From contig NC_085852.1 of assembly GCF_020906515.1 (NCBI RefSeq), positions 248,001-312,000 of the forward strand: 64,000 nucleotides of DNA, written 5' to 3'. The position numbers and the translations under genes are program-made. Below the pieces are notes generated by a model. It did no database searches. It saw only the letters and a program-made list of their open reading frames with translations, and was not told the DNA's origin. How positions within the stretch are numbered: the first letter of the stretch is position 1; each line of letters starts with the position of its first letter. Positions 49,250 through 59,808 of this stretch are shown here, in pieces. The stretch comes from Vanrija pseudolonga (taxonomy: Eukaryota; Basidiomycota; Tremellomycetes; Trichosporonales; Trichosporonaceae).

Positions 49250-50422
49250 ATGCCAAAGTTCGACGGACCTAGCACCTCCTCTGCGCCATACGGCCCCCCA
49301 CGGAAGCGCAAGCAGCGCACGCGCACCCTCGCTACGTCGGACGAGGTCGCGGCGCGCAAGGCCATGCGCGAACTTTCTATCGACCCAGCAGCCGCGGCGA
49401 GCAGCGACACCACCGGCCTGGCGGCGGCCATGCGCGTCATGCGGCTCAAGTTCGCCGCGACAGAGGAGGGCGAGATCGACCCCGGCGAGGGGGTGGAAGG
49501 CGCTGGAGTCTCTGCCCCGCACGACACCGCCAACGAAATGTCGGACCCCGCCGCGGTCGTGTATTCCCCGCAGCCGAGCTTCACCCCCGAAGTTCCCGCG
49601 TGTTACTGGGGCCCGGAGTCGATCGAGCCGTGGTCCTGGCTCGACGAGGACGAGGAGGACCTCACCCTCGAAGAGTGCATTGCGCGGGGATACCCCGCGC
49701 GTCTGCACACGCGCGCCGACGACGCCGCGCGCCTGGTCGTCTACGCGGCGGCCATGGCGGCGGGCATGCTTGCCGGGTATGAGCGCGCGCAGAATTACCG
49801 CGGCGTCGACGAGCTCACGCTGCGGCTTCACCTGGTGCACACGGTGCTCAAGGAGTGAGTTGGAGTTAGCGGGAGGGACATGTTGACTGACGCCGTGGGA
49901 CCAGACGCGACGCCCAGCGTGGACGATACAGGGGCAACTTTGACACGTTCCTGGAGGACCGCATGCGCGAGTTCAACGCCGAGTTCGAGAGGGTGAGCAC
50001 AACTTGGTCTGGTCAAACAGGCTGACTCCCTCTAGGTCGTGACCTATGTCCCGAAGGTGTGGGACGACGAGCTGGCGTTCCGCGCCACAGCACAGCGCGC
50101 CGTCACCTCCGCGCTATCCATGACCTTCCTGGAGGCGGACAGCACGGAACAGTGGCCCTGGTACACTGTCCCCGTGCCGCTCAGCCTGTCCGACCTGGGC
50201 CGCTTCGGCTCGTGCGCGGTGGAGTGTTTCGCGCAGCTGGAACCCGTGGATCTCGAGCCACTCATGGAGGGCATGGGCATCGGCGAGGGGTATGCCGAGG
50301 ACGACGCCATGGACGGCACCTACCAGGACGTGGACGAGGGCGGCGGCGATGGCGAGGACATGGAGGCCTTCGAGGCCGGCCTAGCGGGCGTCCACGACGA
50401 CCAGTGGACTACGATCTCGTAG
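49250..50422 (+). CDS. F6, largest member of the novel three-exon family (359 aa)
   Basis: Exons are 49250-49854, 49905-49992 and 50036-50422. The N-terminus has a basic NLS-like cluster (PPRKRKQRTRT, ~17-27), helical segments and an acidic GEIDPGEGVEG region. Exon 1 ends LTLRLHLVHTVLKE. Intron 1 is in phase 2 before RDAQRGRYRGNFDTFLEDRM, and exon 2 ends EFNAEFER (phase 0). Exon 3 carries FRATAQRAVTSALSMTFLEA, QWPWYT and SDLGRFGSC, then a private acidic extension of about 60 residues (GEGYAEDDAMDGTYQDVDEG, and so on). It is the last of the array. The gene downstream converges on it. Confidence 0.74.
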
Positions 50423-50610
50423 TGAGCGGAGGCGCCTGTCAAGACGAGACCGGGGTAGGGCGAGCCGGCGGCCCCCGCGGAAATTCGAGGAAGAGTGAGG
50501 AGTTGTAAGACGGACAGTCAGTCTTGTATCCAGTCTTGTAATGTAGCTCGTAGCAGCGTCACAGCGTGACGAATGTAACCATCGTGTATCTATCCTCCAC
50601 CGCTCCAAGC

Positions 50611-51290
50611 CTACCGCCCACAGTTGCCGCAGACTATCGTCAGCTTACCCCATTTGGCAAACTCACTGATGTTGACGAACCGGTTGGCGAGGTTGGTGCC
50701 TACGCCCCAGCCAAAGCCGCGCACGAGCGAGTCCATGAGCTGGCGTCAGCAGGGTCTGCGGTGAGGGGCTTGCTTACCTTGTCCCCGAGCGACTTGAACC
50801 GGCGGCCCCACTTGCCCTGCTCGTGCGGCTTCTGCTGCTGCTGCTGTTGGTCCTGTTGGTGTTGCTGCTGCTGCGGGGCAGGCTCGGGGGGCTTCTGGTC
50901 CTGCTGAGGCGGCTGCTGCTGCTGTTGATGTTGCTGGTACTCGTGCTTCTCGCCCTGCGACTGCTCCTGCTGCTGCTGCTGTGGAGGGGGGTAGTACGGC
51001 GCCTGGGGCGGGTACTGCGGCTGCCCCTGTTGGCCTGGGTATCCTCCTCCTTGCTGCTGCTGGCCTGGCTGGTGGCCAGTCTGTGCGCCGGGGTATCCTG
51101 GCCCCGGGGGCGGCGGGCCTCCAGGAGGCGGGCCGCCGTACTGTCCCGGAGGGGGCTGGTAGTACGGCTGCTGTTGATAACCTTGCTGGGGGTATCCCTG
51201 CTGCTGCGGAGGCTGGCCGTACGCGCCCGGTGGAGGCTGGTAGTATGGCTGTTGCTGCTGCTGGCCCTGTTGGTTGTAGTAGTCGCTCAT
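50611..51290 (-). CDS. Gln/Pro/Tyr/Gly-rich prion-like protein with a conserved-looking C-terminal tail (202 aa, three exons)
   Basis: Exons are 51290-50778, 50739-50667 and a 23-nt last exon 50633-50611. Residues 1-150 are repetitive: MSDYYNQQGQQQQQPYYQPP, then PPGAYGQPPQQQGYPQQGY and long Gln runs. The C-terminus is complex (KWGRRFKSLGDK joined to LMDSLVRGFGWGVGTNLANR, then FVNI) and ends ICGNCGR. If the last intron (35 nt) is retained, the end differs. The Q/Y/P-rich part resembles low-complexity domains that phase-separate or form prions. The tail, with its amphipathic GWGVGTNLANRF, may be the functional domain. I do not recognise the family. Confidence 0.7.
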
Positions 51291-52190
51291 GGCGAAGAGA
51301 GTGTTGTTGTCAAGTCAAAGATGTCGCGAGTTGTGTCAGTTCTATCCTGGGCTCGGCGTGAGCTTGCCCAGCAGTGTCAGGTCGCTCAGGTCAACGTGTT
51401 AGTTATTAGCTCTGGTGGCCCGCTGGCTGGCCCACGTCACTTCCCGCCGGTTAGGTTTGAATGCAACATTTGCACGATGACGACGTTTCGACGAGACATG
51501 TCAATAAGGCACAAGGGAGGGTGAAACGCAGGAAACTGAAGGGTGAGCAACGTGATCGTGGGCAACGGTGATCCGCAGTCTGCAGTGCATTGATGCGCGG
51601 GGCACTGCAGCACACTGCTCACCGCGACACGACGCAGCCTGCTCGCGACGCCGAGCGCTGGCGCCGCCATCGCGGACTCGGCGCAGGCTGAAACGCGCCA
51701 TGGGCGCCAGCGCCGTGCGCGCCAGCCCTAGAATCGACGTGCCTGACTTCGGCGGCGCGCCAAACAACCAGCGGCGGCGGCGGCGGCGGTGACCGCCGGC
51801 ATGACCTCCTCGTCGCCGTCGCCGTTGTTGTCGTTGTACAAACCCGCATCGCGAACAGAACCCCGCGCGGCAGCCGAATACGAACAGCATGCACGCGCTG
51901 CACGCCGCCTTCTCTCGGCGCCGTGGCTGACGCCGCCGACGCCGCCGCACGCCCCGCCCCAGGCAACTCGACGCGCACGACCTCGACGACGACGACGATG
52001 TTTGGTGCGTGGCCGCACGATCCTTCTCGTCGTCGCTGCGTGCGTCACTACCGCTCATGGCAACTCGTGCTGCTCGCTGCTCACTCACTACCTGCAGCTC
52101 CTCGCACCTCTCGCGCCAACACACCAAAGGGATGCGACATGCGATATACGCTAACAACTCATCACTTCCGCATCATCATCACTCACTGCC
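51291..52190. promoter_or_regulatory. Divergent intergenic region, 900 bp
   Basis: It separates the Q-rich gene (minus) from the membrane-protein gene (plus). It contains a (CGG)n tract near 51770-51790 and CGTCG-rich stretches. Several long frames arise from this composition but none looks coding. Confidence 0.5.
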
Positions 52191-53711
52191 ATGATGGACG
52201 TCCTCAACGCCGCGCTGACAGTCACCTACCCCGTACACAGAGCGGTAAGCTGTAGCTTCGAGTAGTGCAGCTGACGCGCGCAGTATCCCTTCGGAAGGTG
52301 GTTCCACCGCGTGTCGGCGCTGCTGCTCGCCGCGGTCGGCGTGTTCATCGTGCTGTGGGCTGGTGGGTCCGACTCGCGTGCGCTTGACTGATATTCCCAG
52401 TCGCTACCTCCGCGTACGAGCCGGTCCCCGTCTCGAGCGAGACGTTCTCCCTCCCCCACAGCGGGTGGTACCTCGCCCTCGTCGGCAAACCGCGGCCATG
52501 CCAATCCGTCGTGTGAGTCGTCCCGTCCCAATGGGCCAGCTAACCCCAGATTCGGGCCAGGCGATAGTCTGCACACGACCAACGCGGTCTTCGACTGGTC
52601 CATCACCCAGCCCACGGTATACAGCGGCACAAGACTCAACTGCAGTATCGCAGGCACGACGATCGCCGTCGCGGGTCCGAGCGTCGTCTCCGAGGTACAT
52701 AAGTTGGCGGCGCAGAATTGAGAACCCACTAACGACGCCAGCTCGTGGCGACCTGCGCCCCGCCCTTCGGCGGCACGCTGAGCGCGTCGCACGCGTCCAA
52801 CGGCGTAAACTCCAGCACGGCGGCCATCCTCGCCGCGCTCGGCCTCCCCCTGCCCCCACGAACGGCGGTCGTCGGCGCGCTCGACGCTGTCGCGTACGAC
52901 CTGGGCACTAGGCTCAAAGCGGTCGAGCGCGGCCTCACGCTCTCCGTGAGCGTTACAACGACGACATCCGCTAGGGCGGGCGGAAACGGCGCCTTCTCCC
53001 TCCTCACCACGCAGTACGGCGACAACGGCTCCCTGCCCGACGCGCTACGCACCCCGTTGGCCAACTACGTTGCCGTGCTGTCCACTGCCGCGGCGTACGA
53101 CCTCGGCATTGAGTCGAATACGAGCGTGGCGACGAGCGATAGCTACACCGCGCTCTCGCCGCTGACTGGCGCGTTGTCCCTCGCCGCCGCGCCCAAGCCG
53201 CTCCCGCAGCCGCCGGGAGCGACGCTTGCAACGCGGTACGCGTGCACGGCGTACGTGCGCAAGCCGCTCGGCGCGGCCATCGCGGCGACGTTGGCCACAG
53301 CCGGCGCGTTGTGGGTGAGTGGAGTGGTCGTGGCGCCTTGCCTCTTCTTTTCGTCTTCATACTACCGCTGACCCCCCACAGCTCCCCCTCCTCGCCCTCT
53401 TCCACACGCTCACGAAACTTGCCTCAAAGGCCACTTCCCAGCGCAACAACTTCGACCTCTCCTTCGGCCCGGACGGGTCCGGCGGCTCAATCCGCGCACC
53501 GCTCGCGCGGAACGCCGAGTTTCCGAGCTTGTCGAGCTCAGACAAGTACGGCGTAAGCGACATGGCGACCAACGGGACCAACCCCTCTGCAAGGCGCACA
53601 TCCATCGAGACCATCACTTATGGGTACGAGCCGGTCAAGGCGCGCGATGTGGATGAGCTCGCGCGATACATGCGTATGGGGGAGTATGGGCGGAGCTCGG
53701 GGCGGAAGTAG
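52191..53711 (+). CDS. Predicted plasma-membrane protein with two TM helices (430 aa, six exons)
   Basis: Exons are 52191-52244, 52284-52362, 52401-52512, 52550-52694, 52742-53314 and 53382-53711. All introns are GT-AG and the frame is intact. A short N-terminus (MMDVLNAALTVTYPVHRA) leads to TM1 (VSALLLAAVGVFIVLWAV, ~24-41). An outside-facing region of ~260 residues follows, with Cys and N-glycosylation sites (RLNCSIAGT; NGVNSSTAA; NGSLPDAL). TM2 (LGAAIAATLATAGALWLPLL, ~305) is followed by a cytosolic tail ending DVDELARYMRMGEYGRSSGR. The layout is that of conserved fungal membrane proteins of unknown function. I cannot name the family. Confidence 0.78.
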
Positions 53712-54016
53712 GCGTCGACGTGGCGACGCTGCTGCCTGATCTTGGACATTACATATATATATGCCGACTTGATGTCATGCACCTGTCGTTCTCTTGCCCT
53801 GGGCGTTGAACAATGCCGCGTTGGCAGACCCACAGCAGCACCAATGATCAGTGAATCCAGCGCAGAGCCGCGTGACGCACGCGCAGCTACACACAGTGGT
53901 ACATCGGAAGAGTGTCAAAGACTGGCTACAGTGGGTGGTAAGTAGTGGGTTGTGGGGATGGTGTCGGAGGGTGGTTCGGGACCTTGGCGAGGTCGTGTGG
54001 GGCGTCGCGGGCTCGC

Positions 54017-55223
54017 CTACCCCGTCACGAAGGTGAGCACCGCACCCGCCGTGGTCCACTCCCACGCGCGGAACAGTGCGCCAGTCCCCTCCTCCTCGGT
54101 GATGCGGCGCACCGCGTCCCCGACACCAGCGTAAGCGGCCACACTAACAGGACGCACGCCAACGACGTCGTCCTCCTCGCCCGCAAGACGCAGGTTGCTC
54201 GAGCCGGGCACGAGGGGCGTGCTCTCGCCGACGACCTCGTCGAGGCCGGGCAGGACGGACGCGACGGACAGCTTCGTGAAGACGACGTCGAGGGGGACGA
54301 GCACAAACACGAGCGCGAGGGACAGCGCGCCGAAGAGCGCCCAGCGCCAGCCGGCGATGGCGATGCTCACGGGCTCGGGGGGCTCGTTGGGGCGGGTGAT
54401 GAAGTGCGCGTTCGGGCCGAGGATGACGTCCTTGAGGACTATGCGGACGAGGGAGTTGAGGAACGTCGAAAGAAGAAGCGCGCCGACCAGGCCGGGGATG
54501 TAGTACAGCGCGAAGGGCCCGCTGCGCTCCGCGTCGGACAGGAGCAGGCGGAGCGCGCGGCGCGGCGCGAACGGCACGCGGTACGGGGTGACGATTGCGC
54601 GTATCTGGAGGACGTACAGCGGCAGGCTGAGGAACGCGGCGATTGGCGGCACGACGAGCGCGAGCGCCCAGATGACGAGCTGGTAGCTGAGCAAGTGCTC
54701 GACGAGCGCGCGCTGCCACAGGAAGAGGGAGGCGCCGATCGTCGCGACGAGGGACATGATGGCGATTTGGAGCAGCGCGACGGCCCAGCCTGCGAGCGGC
54801 GTCAGCGCCGCGAGCCAGTTAATCCGACGACAGACGTACCCTTATACACGCCGTACCAGCCCTCGACGGCAATCGTGCGCCGCAGCGTCGAGAACACGCC
54901 AGTGAGCTGCGGGCCGTTGCTGAGTAGTTGGTCAGCGCCGCAGCGCGGTGCGGCGGGTGGCAAAGCGCCGAGCAGGCTGCACGGCTCGTCGCCTGCACTC
55001 ACTAGTGCGGGTCATCGTCGGCGAGCGACACGCCCTTGGGGTTATAGTCTGCGCGCAGGCGCACGATGGCGCCGACGAACGGGAAGGTAATCAGCAGACC
55101 GAGGGGCACGGCGAGGACGATGGACGCGAGGACTATGGGGATGGCGGCGCGCGGGAGGGGCTCAGCGGGCGTCGGGAGCGGGTCGAGGAGGGCGGCCGCA
55201 GCCGTGAGGGTGTGCGCTATCAT
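54017..55223 (-). CDS. M1, divergent mitochondrial-carrier-like protein (357 aa, three exons)
   Basis: Exons are 55223-55003, 54919-54840 and 54789-54017. Carrier-type pieces are visible. VFSTLRRTIAVEGWYGVYKG fits the x-EG-x2-G-x-YKG half-repeat. VPLDVVFTKLSVASVLPGLD fits P-x-(D/E)-x2-(K/R). Near the C-terminus AVRRITEEEGTGALFRAWEW is a third repeat end. Several hydrophobic helices are present (PIVLASIVLAVPLGLLITFP; LVIWALALVVPPIAAFLSL). The canonical three-fold PX(D/E)XX(K/R)X(R/K) set is incomplete, so transport may be altered or lost, as in Ugo1/MTCH-type outer-membrane relatives (inference). M1 heads a four-gene minus-strand array. Confidence 0.7.
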
Positions 55224-55558
55224 TGTGAACGAGTGTGCTGGGTGGATGTGAGGATGAGGAGAGGAGGGAGGAACAAAAGAGATGGATGTAGATGTCGGTG
55301 TGGTCTGGCGATGACGCCGCCCGCGCCGCGCGTCACGCGACAGCCCACGTCGCCGACACCGCGTCTCGGCCGGGACGTTGCGCGGTAGTCGTCGTCGTCG
55401 TCGCCGCGGTGTTCTGTGCATTCTATGCCTTCTGTAGCCGGACAGCTGGCTGCGGCGTCGCGGTGGTATAGATACATGTGCATGTGCATAGCTAGCTGCA
55501 TGATACAAGGCTGGCCTCACCCTCGCTGTCGCCTCGGTCCGAGTCGGTCCGGCGCCTA

Positions 55559-56381
55559 CTACCACCCTAACAACACACCCCACCCCTCCTCGTGCACGAT
55601 TGCACGACACGTAGCGAGCAGCCCGTCGTAAGGCGGCAGCGAGCTCGGCCTCGCCTCGTCGTCCTTGTCGTCGGCATCATCCATGTGCGCGTCGATGATG
55701 CGGGTAGCAGCGACCCTCGGGGGCCAGGTCGCAATGTCGCAGACGACCACAGTCGCCACGACGGCCGCACCCGAGACGTTCTCGGAGAAGAAGTAGCCCG
55801 CCCACTGCCAGAGAGGGACGGAGAGAATTGCGCCTTGCACCACATTGGCGAGGAACACGGGCAGGCAGAACAAGTCGCGGCGTCTGCGGAGCCAGTGCCA
55901 GAGTTCCCCCTTTGGCGGGTCGGGCTCGCCGAGCACAAGTGCGACGAAGTGCGAGCCGAGGGGGTACGTCGCTGCCCAGGCGGGCACAAACGTCAGTGGT
56001 ATGGCGAGCAGCTGGGTGTATGGGTCGAGGGTGAGCGCGAGCACGAGGACGACCAGCAGGGACACGAGGGAGAGCAGGCCGACGAGGAGTAGTCGGAACA
56101 GGAGCGCGGGGCCGCCTGTGGTCGTTGTCAGTCAGCGCGCCGGCACGGTTTGCGCAACAAGAGTGCACACACACACACACACACATACCCCTTGAGAATG
56201 GGCGGCGCTTGCCAGACAACATCTTGCCGAAGGTGCCCCATTGCGAGATGCGCGCCGAACCCCGCGGGCGGTACGTCGCCCAGTGCTGGACCTGCACGCA
56301 CGATAGGATGCAGTACGCGGTCATGACTGCCGCGAGCGCGAGCGTGTAGCCTAGCTGTGTGCCCCACGACGGCGTTGGCAT
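55559..56381 (-). CDS. M2, divergent mitochondrial-carrier-like protein (249 aa, two exons)
   Basis: Exons are 56381-56189 and 56115-55559; the intron spans a (CA)n run. The start MPTPSWGTQLGYTLALAAVM was chosen because the open frame further up is leader-like. After a TM helix come WGTFGKMLSGKRRPFSRG (the first repeat end, with intron at the final Gly in phase 1, as in M3 and M4), then GGPALLFRLLLVGLLSLV, WAATYPLGSHFVALVLGEPD, DIATWPPRVAATRIIDAHMD and the ending LPPYDGLLATCRAIVHEEGW. It is shorter than usual carriers (~300 aa). It is a close paralogue of M3: the last 20 residues are nearly identical. Confidence 0.7.
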
Positions 56382-56652
56382 TTGGATGGAGATGGAATGG
56401 ATGGATGGGTCGAGGAGTGAGTGGTGTTGACGTCTGCGGCATCGTCCGTCCGTCGTACATAACCAGCCCCGCCCCGCCAAGCCCGGCCGCTCGCCACCCG
56501 CTTCAACCCAATGAATGACCCGCACCCCACCGACGCCGGCATGACGCAGCTGGTTGCGGCGTCGCAGCGGTACGGATACATGTGCATGTGCATAGGGGCA
56601 TGATACAAGGCTCGCCGGCCCTCGGTGAGGCCTCGGACAGAGTCGGTCCGGC

Positions 56653-57513
56653 CTACCATCCCAGCAACACCTCCCACCCCTCCTCGTCCCGTATCGCGCG
56701 GCAAGTGGCCAGTAACCCATCGTACGGCGGCAGGTCCTTGGGCCTTTCCGTGACGCCCTCGCGATAGACGTACGTCGCGATGATGCGTACCGCCGCGACG
56801 CGCAGCGGCCAGCTCACGATCACACACGCGAGCGTGAAACCCGTCAACACCACCACGCTGGAGGTATCGAACGCGAAGTGGAGGAGCCACTGCAGGCCCG
56901 CGAGGGACAGCAAGCCCGCGTGCGCTAGATTCGCGAGGAAGACGGGCGCGCTGAGCAGCCCGGCCCGGAGGAACTTGTTCGGCGGGTCCATTGCGCCCAT
57001 GGGGTCGTCGGCGCCCAGGACGGCCGCGACGTGCTGCGCGCCGAGGGGGTACGTCGCCGCCCAGGCTAGCAAGGACGCGACGGCCACCTTGGACACCTGG
57101 CCCGCGACGGCGCGGTCCGTGGCCCCGTCCGCCGCGGCCGGCTTGAAGACTGAAATGGCAAACACGACGCAGCAGAGCACGACGAACAGGCGCGCGAAGA
57201 GGATGTGCCCGCCTGTGGTGTGGTGTGTCAGCGCATGTCGGCGGGGCAGTAGCAGCAATGTACGCAAGTACGTACCGCGGAACAGCTCGCCGACGCCGCC
57301 CTCGCGATAGACCCGCTTAAGCGTGGCCCACTGCAACGTCGGCGGCGACGGCGGCCGCGCCGTCCGAGGGAGGGGGCGGTATTCTGCCCAGTGCCGCACC
57401 TGCACGCCCGCGAGTACGATGTATGCCGCGGCCACGGCCGCCAGACTGCCGATTATGCGACGCTCCGTGCTGGCCGAGACGTCTGTCCCTGCGTCGATGG
57501 GGCGGGGTGGCAT
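56653..57513 (-). CDS. M3, divergent mitochondrial-carrier-like protein (265 aa, two exons)
   Basis: Exons are 57513-57276 and 57212-56653. The 63-nt intron is a multiple of three and open, so the gene could be read through, but GTACGT ... CACCACAG sits exactly where M2 and M4 have their intron. It starts MPPRPIDAGTDVSASTERRI. Motifs are LQWATLKRVYREGGVGELFR (repeat end), LLAWAATYPLGAQHVAAVLG, VIVSWPLRVAAVRIIATYVY and LPPYDGLLATCRAIRDEEGW. About five hydrophobic helices fit a carrier fold. The acidic and basic gate residues of true carriers are only partly present. Confidence 0.72.
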   Translation of the reverse strand: MPPRPIDAGTDVSASTERRIIGSLAAVAAAYIVLAGVQVRHWAEYRPLPRTARPPSPPTLQWATLKRVYREGGVGELFRGTYLRTLLLLPRRHALTHHTTGGHILFARLFVVLCCVVFAISVFKPAAADGATDRAVAGQVSKVAVASLLAWAATYPLGAQHVAAVLGADDPMGAMDPPNKFLRAGLLSAPVFLANLAHAGLLSLAGLQWLLHFAFDTSSVVVLTGFTLACVIVSWPLRVAAVRIIATYVYREGVTERPKDLPPYDGLLATCRAIRDEEGWEVLLGW

Positions 57514-57667
57514 CGTCTTGCGCGAGGGTGGTGGATGCGGCGGTGGGCAGTGGGCAGTGCGAATCACGGGGTAATGTCAGTCAATGACGGTGACGAACTC
57601 TGCTGCTCGCCACCCACCCTCCCACGGCCTCGCATCACCTCCCTCCAGCAAACACCCATGCATACAG

Positions 57668-58435
57668 CTAAGCCTCGCCGCGCAACGGCGCGCCCTCCTC
57701 GCCCACACGCTCAGCCATATCAAGCTGCGCGGCGACGACGCCAGCCGCCTCGCCCTGATACCTGAGCGAGACGACAGTGAACCCCGTCGCGACGCCCGCG
57801 AAAATGAGCACGATGAGCCAGTCGGGCCGGGACGCGGGCCAGGCGAGCCAGAACACGGGGTGTATGGTCCACACGATGGCCGTTATCGCCTGCAGCAGCG
57901 ACGCGCCGAAGGGCGCCGAGCCCGCGACAATGGCGCGGGGGAGCGACCTGGTCACTTGCAATGTGCTGGCATCCGGCGCCGAGAGCACGACGCCGACGTG
58001 GATCCCGAAAAGGGGGTACGTCGCCACCACTGACAGGCCGAGCGACAGCGCCACGACGAGGAGGTAGTGGTTCGTCTGGGCGTCGGTGTGGGCTTTGGGC
58101 CGTGCGGCGTGCGCCGCGAGCAGGGTGGTGACGACGACTTGGATCCAGCGGACGAGGAGGACCGAGGTTCCTGTGTGTCAGCGAGCGTGGGGTGGGCGCG
58201 ACGTACCTCGGTATACCCCCCTTATCCCCTGCGCCGCCCATGTCCGCTTCAACGTCCCCCACACGCTCGGATGGGTCCCGAGCGCCGCGAGCTCGGGCTC
58301 CGGGCTGACCTTGCCATATCGCCGCGCGAGCGCGCCCGCGAGGGGAGCGTAGAGCGCCAGGCTGCCCGCCGAGACGAGCAACAGGTGGAATGGGCTCACT
58401 TGGTCGAGCGTGATGCCTTCTTTGGCGGTGCTCAT
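57668..58435 (-). CDS. M4, divergent mitochondrial-carrier-like protein (243 aa, two exons)
   Basis: Exons are 58435-58207 and 58170-57668. It starts MSTAKEGITLDQVSPFHLLL. WGTLKRTWAAQGIRGVYRG is the repeat end carrying the shared phase-1 intron. TSVLLVRWIQVVVTTLLAAH and LGLSVVATYPLFGIHVGVVL follow, then PVFWLAWPASRPDWLIVLIF. The C-terminus lacks the YDGLLATCRAI repeat of M2 and M3 and ends in a short acidic tail (AERVGEEGAPLRGEA), so it seems to have lost its last half-repeat. Its promoter contains a (GT/CA)n tract just before the ATG. Confidence 0.68.
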
Positions 58436-58814
58436 GGTGTGTGTGTGTGTGTGTAGTGGGAAGAGAGAAGAAGCATGCCGCCAAGCAAGCCTGCACCTTA
58501 TACACGCTTCCCACTGTCCTCGTTGTCGTTGTCGTCGCCCGTCGCCCGTCGCCGTCTCCCGCCACTCCGAAACGCTCTGTTCCTCGGCGACGAGGGGTCC
58601 CGGCGGCGGACCGCAGCGGGCATGCCGGCACGAACAAGCAAGGCACGTCGGTCGGTCGAGCTTGTCACCGCACCCGCCGTGCTTCCGCAGAGCTTGTCAC
58701 CAGGCCCTGCTTGGCCTGGTCTGGGCCGTAGAGCCGACACGTTCCCATGAATGATGCTACAACAAGAAGAATGGTCGATAGGAGTACAAAAGTAAGTCTA
58801 TGCTGCTGCCTCAC

Positions 58815-59808
58815 TCAGGCAATCACACACCCAAAGTTGGTCCCCCGCTCAGCCCACCATGCGCGGCCTTCGCGCGTCCCCCGCTCCCACACAAACCCCC
58901 CATTGGCAAGCCACTCGTCCATCGCCGCGGCGTGGTCGGACGCCGCGGCCATCGCAGCGGCGATCGCGGCGGACGACTCGCGGTCCGCGGCTTGGCGCCA
59001 CACCCGCGTCCGCTGCGCGGGGGTGAGCGCGCCGCTGTCGTCGCTGGCCGCCACGACGATCTTGGCGACGAGCTCGTGCGGCAGCGCGGCGATGCTTGGC
59101 TTTTGGGTTTCTGTAGGCCGCGCATGGAACAAGACACGCGCGAGCACGAGCTCGCGCACCGCCGCGCGCCGGACGCGGGCCGTCAGCTGCGCATTGCGCG
59201 AGAGCACGGCGCGGTCGTGCACCCCGCCGACAGAGGTGAGCGTGCTGTTGCCCTCCTTGATGGCTGCGAACAGCTCTTCTGGCGGGCGGGCAGGGATCGC
59301 GAGGCGTTCCAGCCCGTGGCTTCTGGCTGAGCGGAGGAAGGGCACCAGTGCGGCGGGGCACGCGGGGCAGTCGAGCTCGAGCAGCCGGAGTGTCGGCGCG
59401 TGGAGCCGTTCCAGCACGCGCTCGAGCACGACCTCGAGGTGTGCATTGTTCCAGGGTATCCGGAGCGCGGCGATCGGCGCGGCGGACAGCTGGGCGACAA
59501 TGTCGTCCAGTTCGGACAGGGTGGCCCAGGAGCACGACAGCAGCGTGTACCGCCGACTTGTTGCCCCTGCCGCGCCGCACGTCTCCGTGCGGCCATGGTG
59601 CACTGTCAAGCTTGTGTGGTGCTGCTTTTGCTTTTGCGGGGAAGGCGGCGGGTCCCATACCAGTGTTGACGAGGACGGGGCCGCCCAGAGGTGTAGGTCG
59701 TGCGAGGGTGTTTGTGGGCGCGGCGGGACTGGGCGTCAGCGCAGCCATGGGGGAGGGCTCACGGTTGAAGCTGAAGCTGTGGCTCGTGGGCGAGACGAGG
59801 AGCGACAT
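58815..59808 (-). CDS. F-box-like/helical protein of unknown function (311 aa, two exons)
   Basis: Exons are 59808-59661 and 59602-58815, joined across a 58-nt GT-AG intron (VLVNT to VHHGRTETCG). The second exon alone would start at an ATG two codons inside the intron end. An LRR-flavoured part (LDDIVAQLSAAPIAALRIPW; LHAPTLRLLELDCPACPAAL; HGLERLAIPARPPEELFAAI) precedes an F-box-like SIAALPHELVAKIVVAASDD and an Ala-rich helix. The order LRR then F-box is unusual. It is not an obvious relative of the DHTAYP family. It could be a substrate-binding protein. The function is not assignable. Confidence 0.65.

Noticed and set aside
56167-56188. A (CA)n run as a separate regulatory element
   Set aside because: It falls inside the intron of M2 and is a simple dinucleotide repeat with no further signal.
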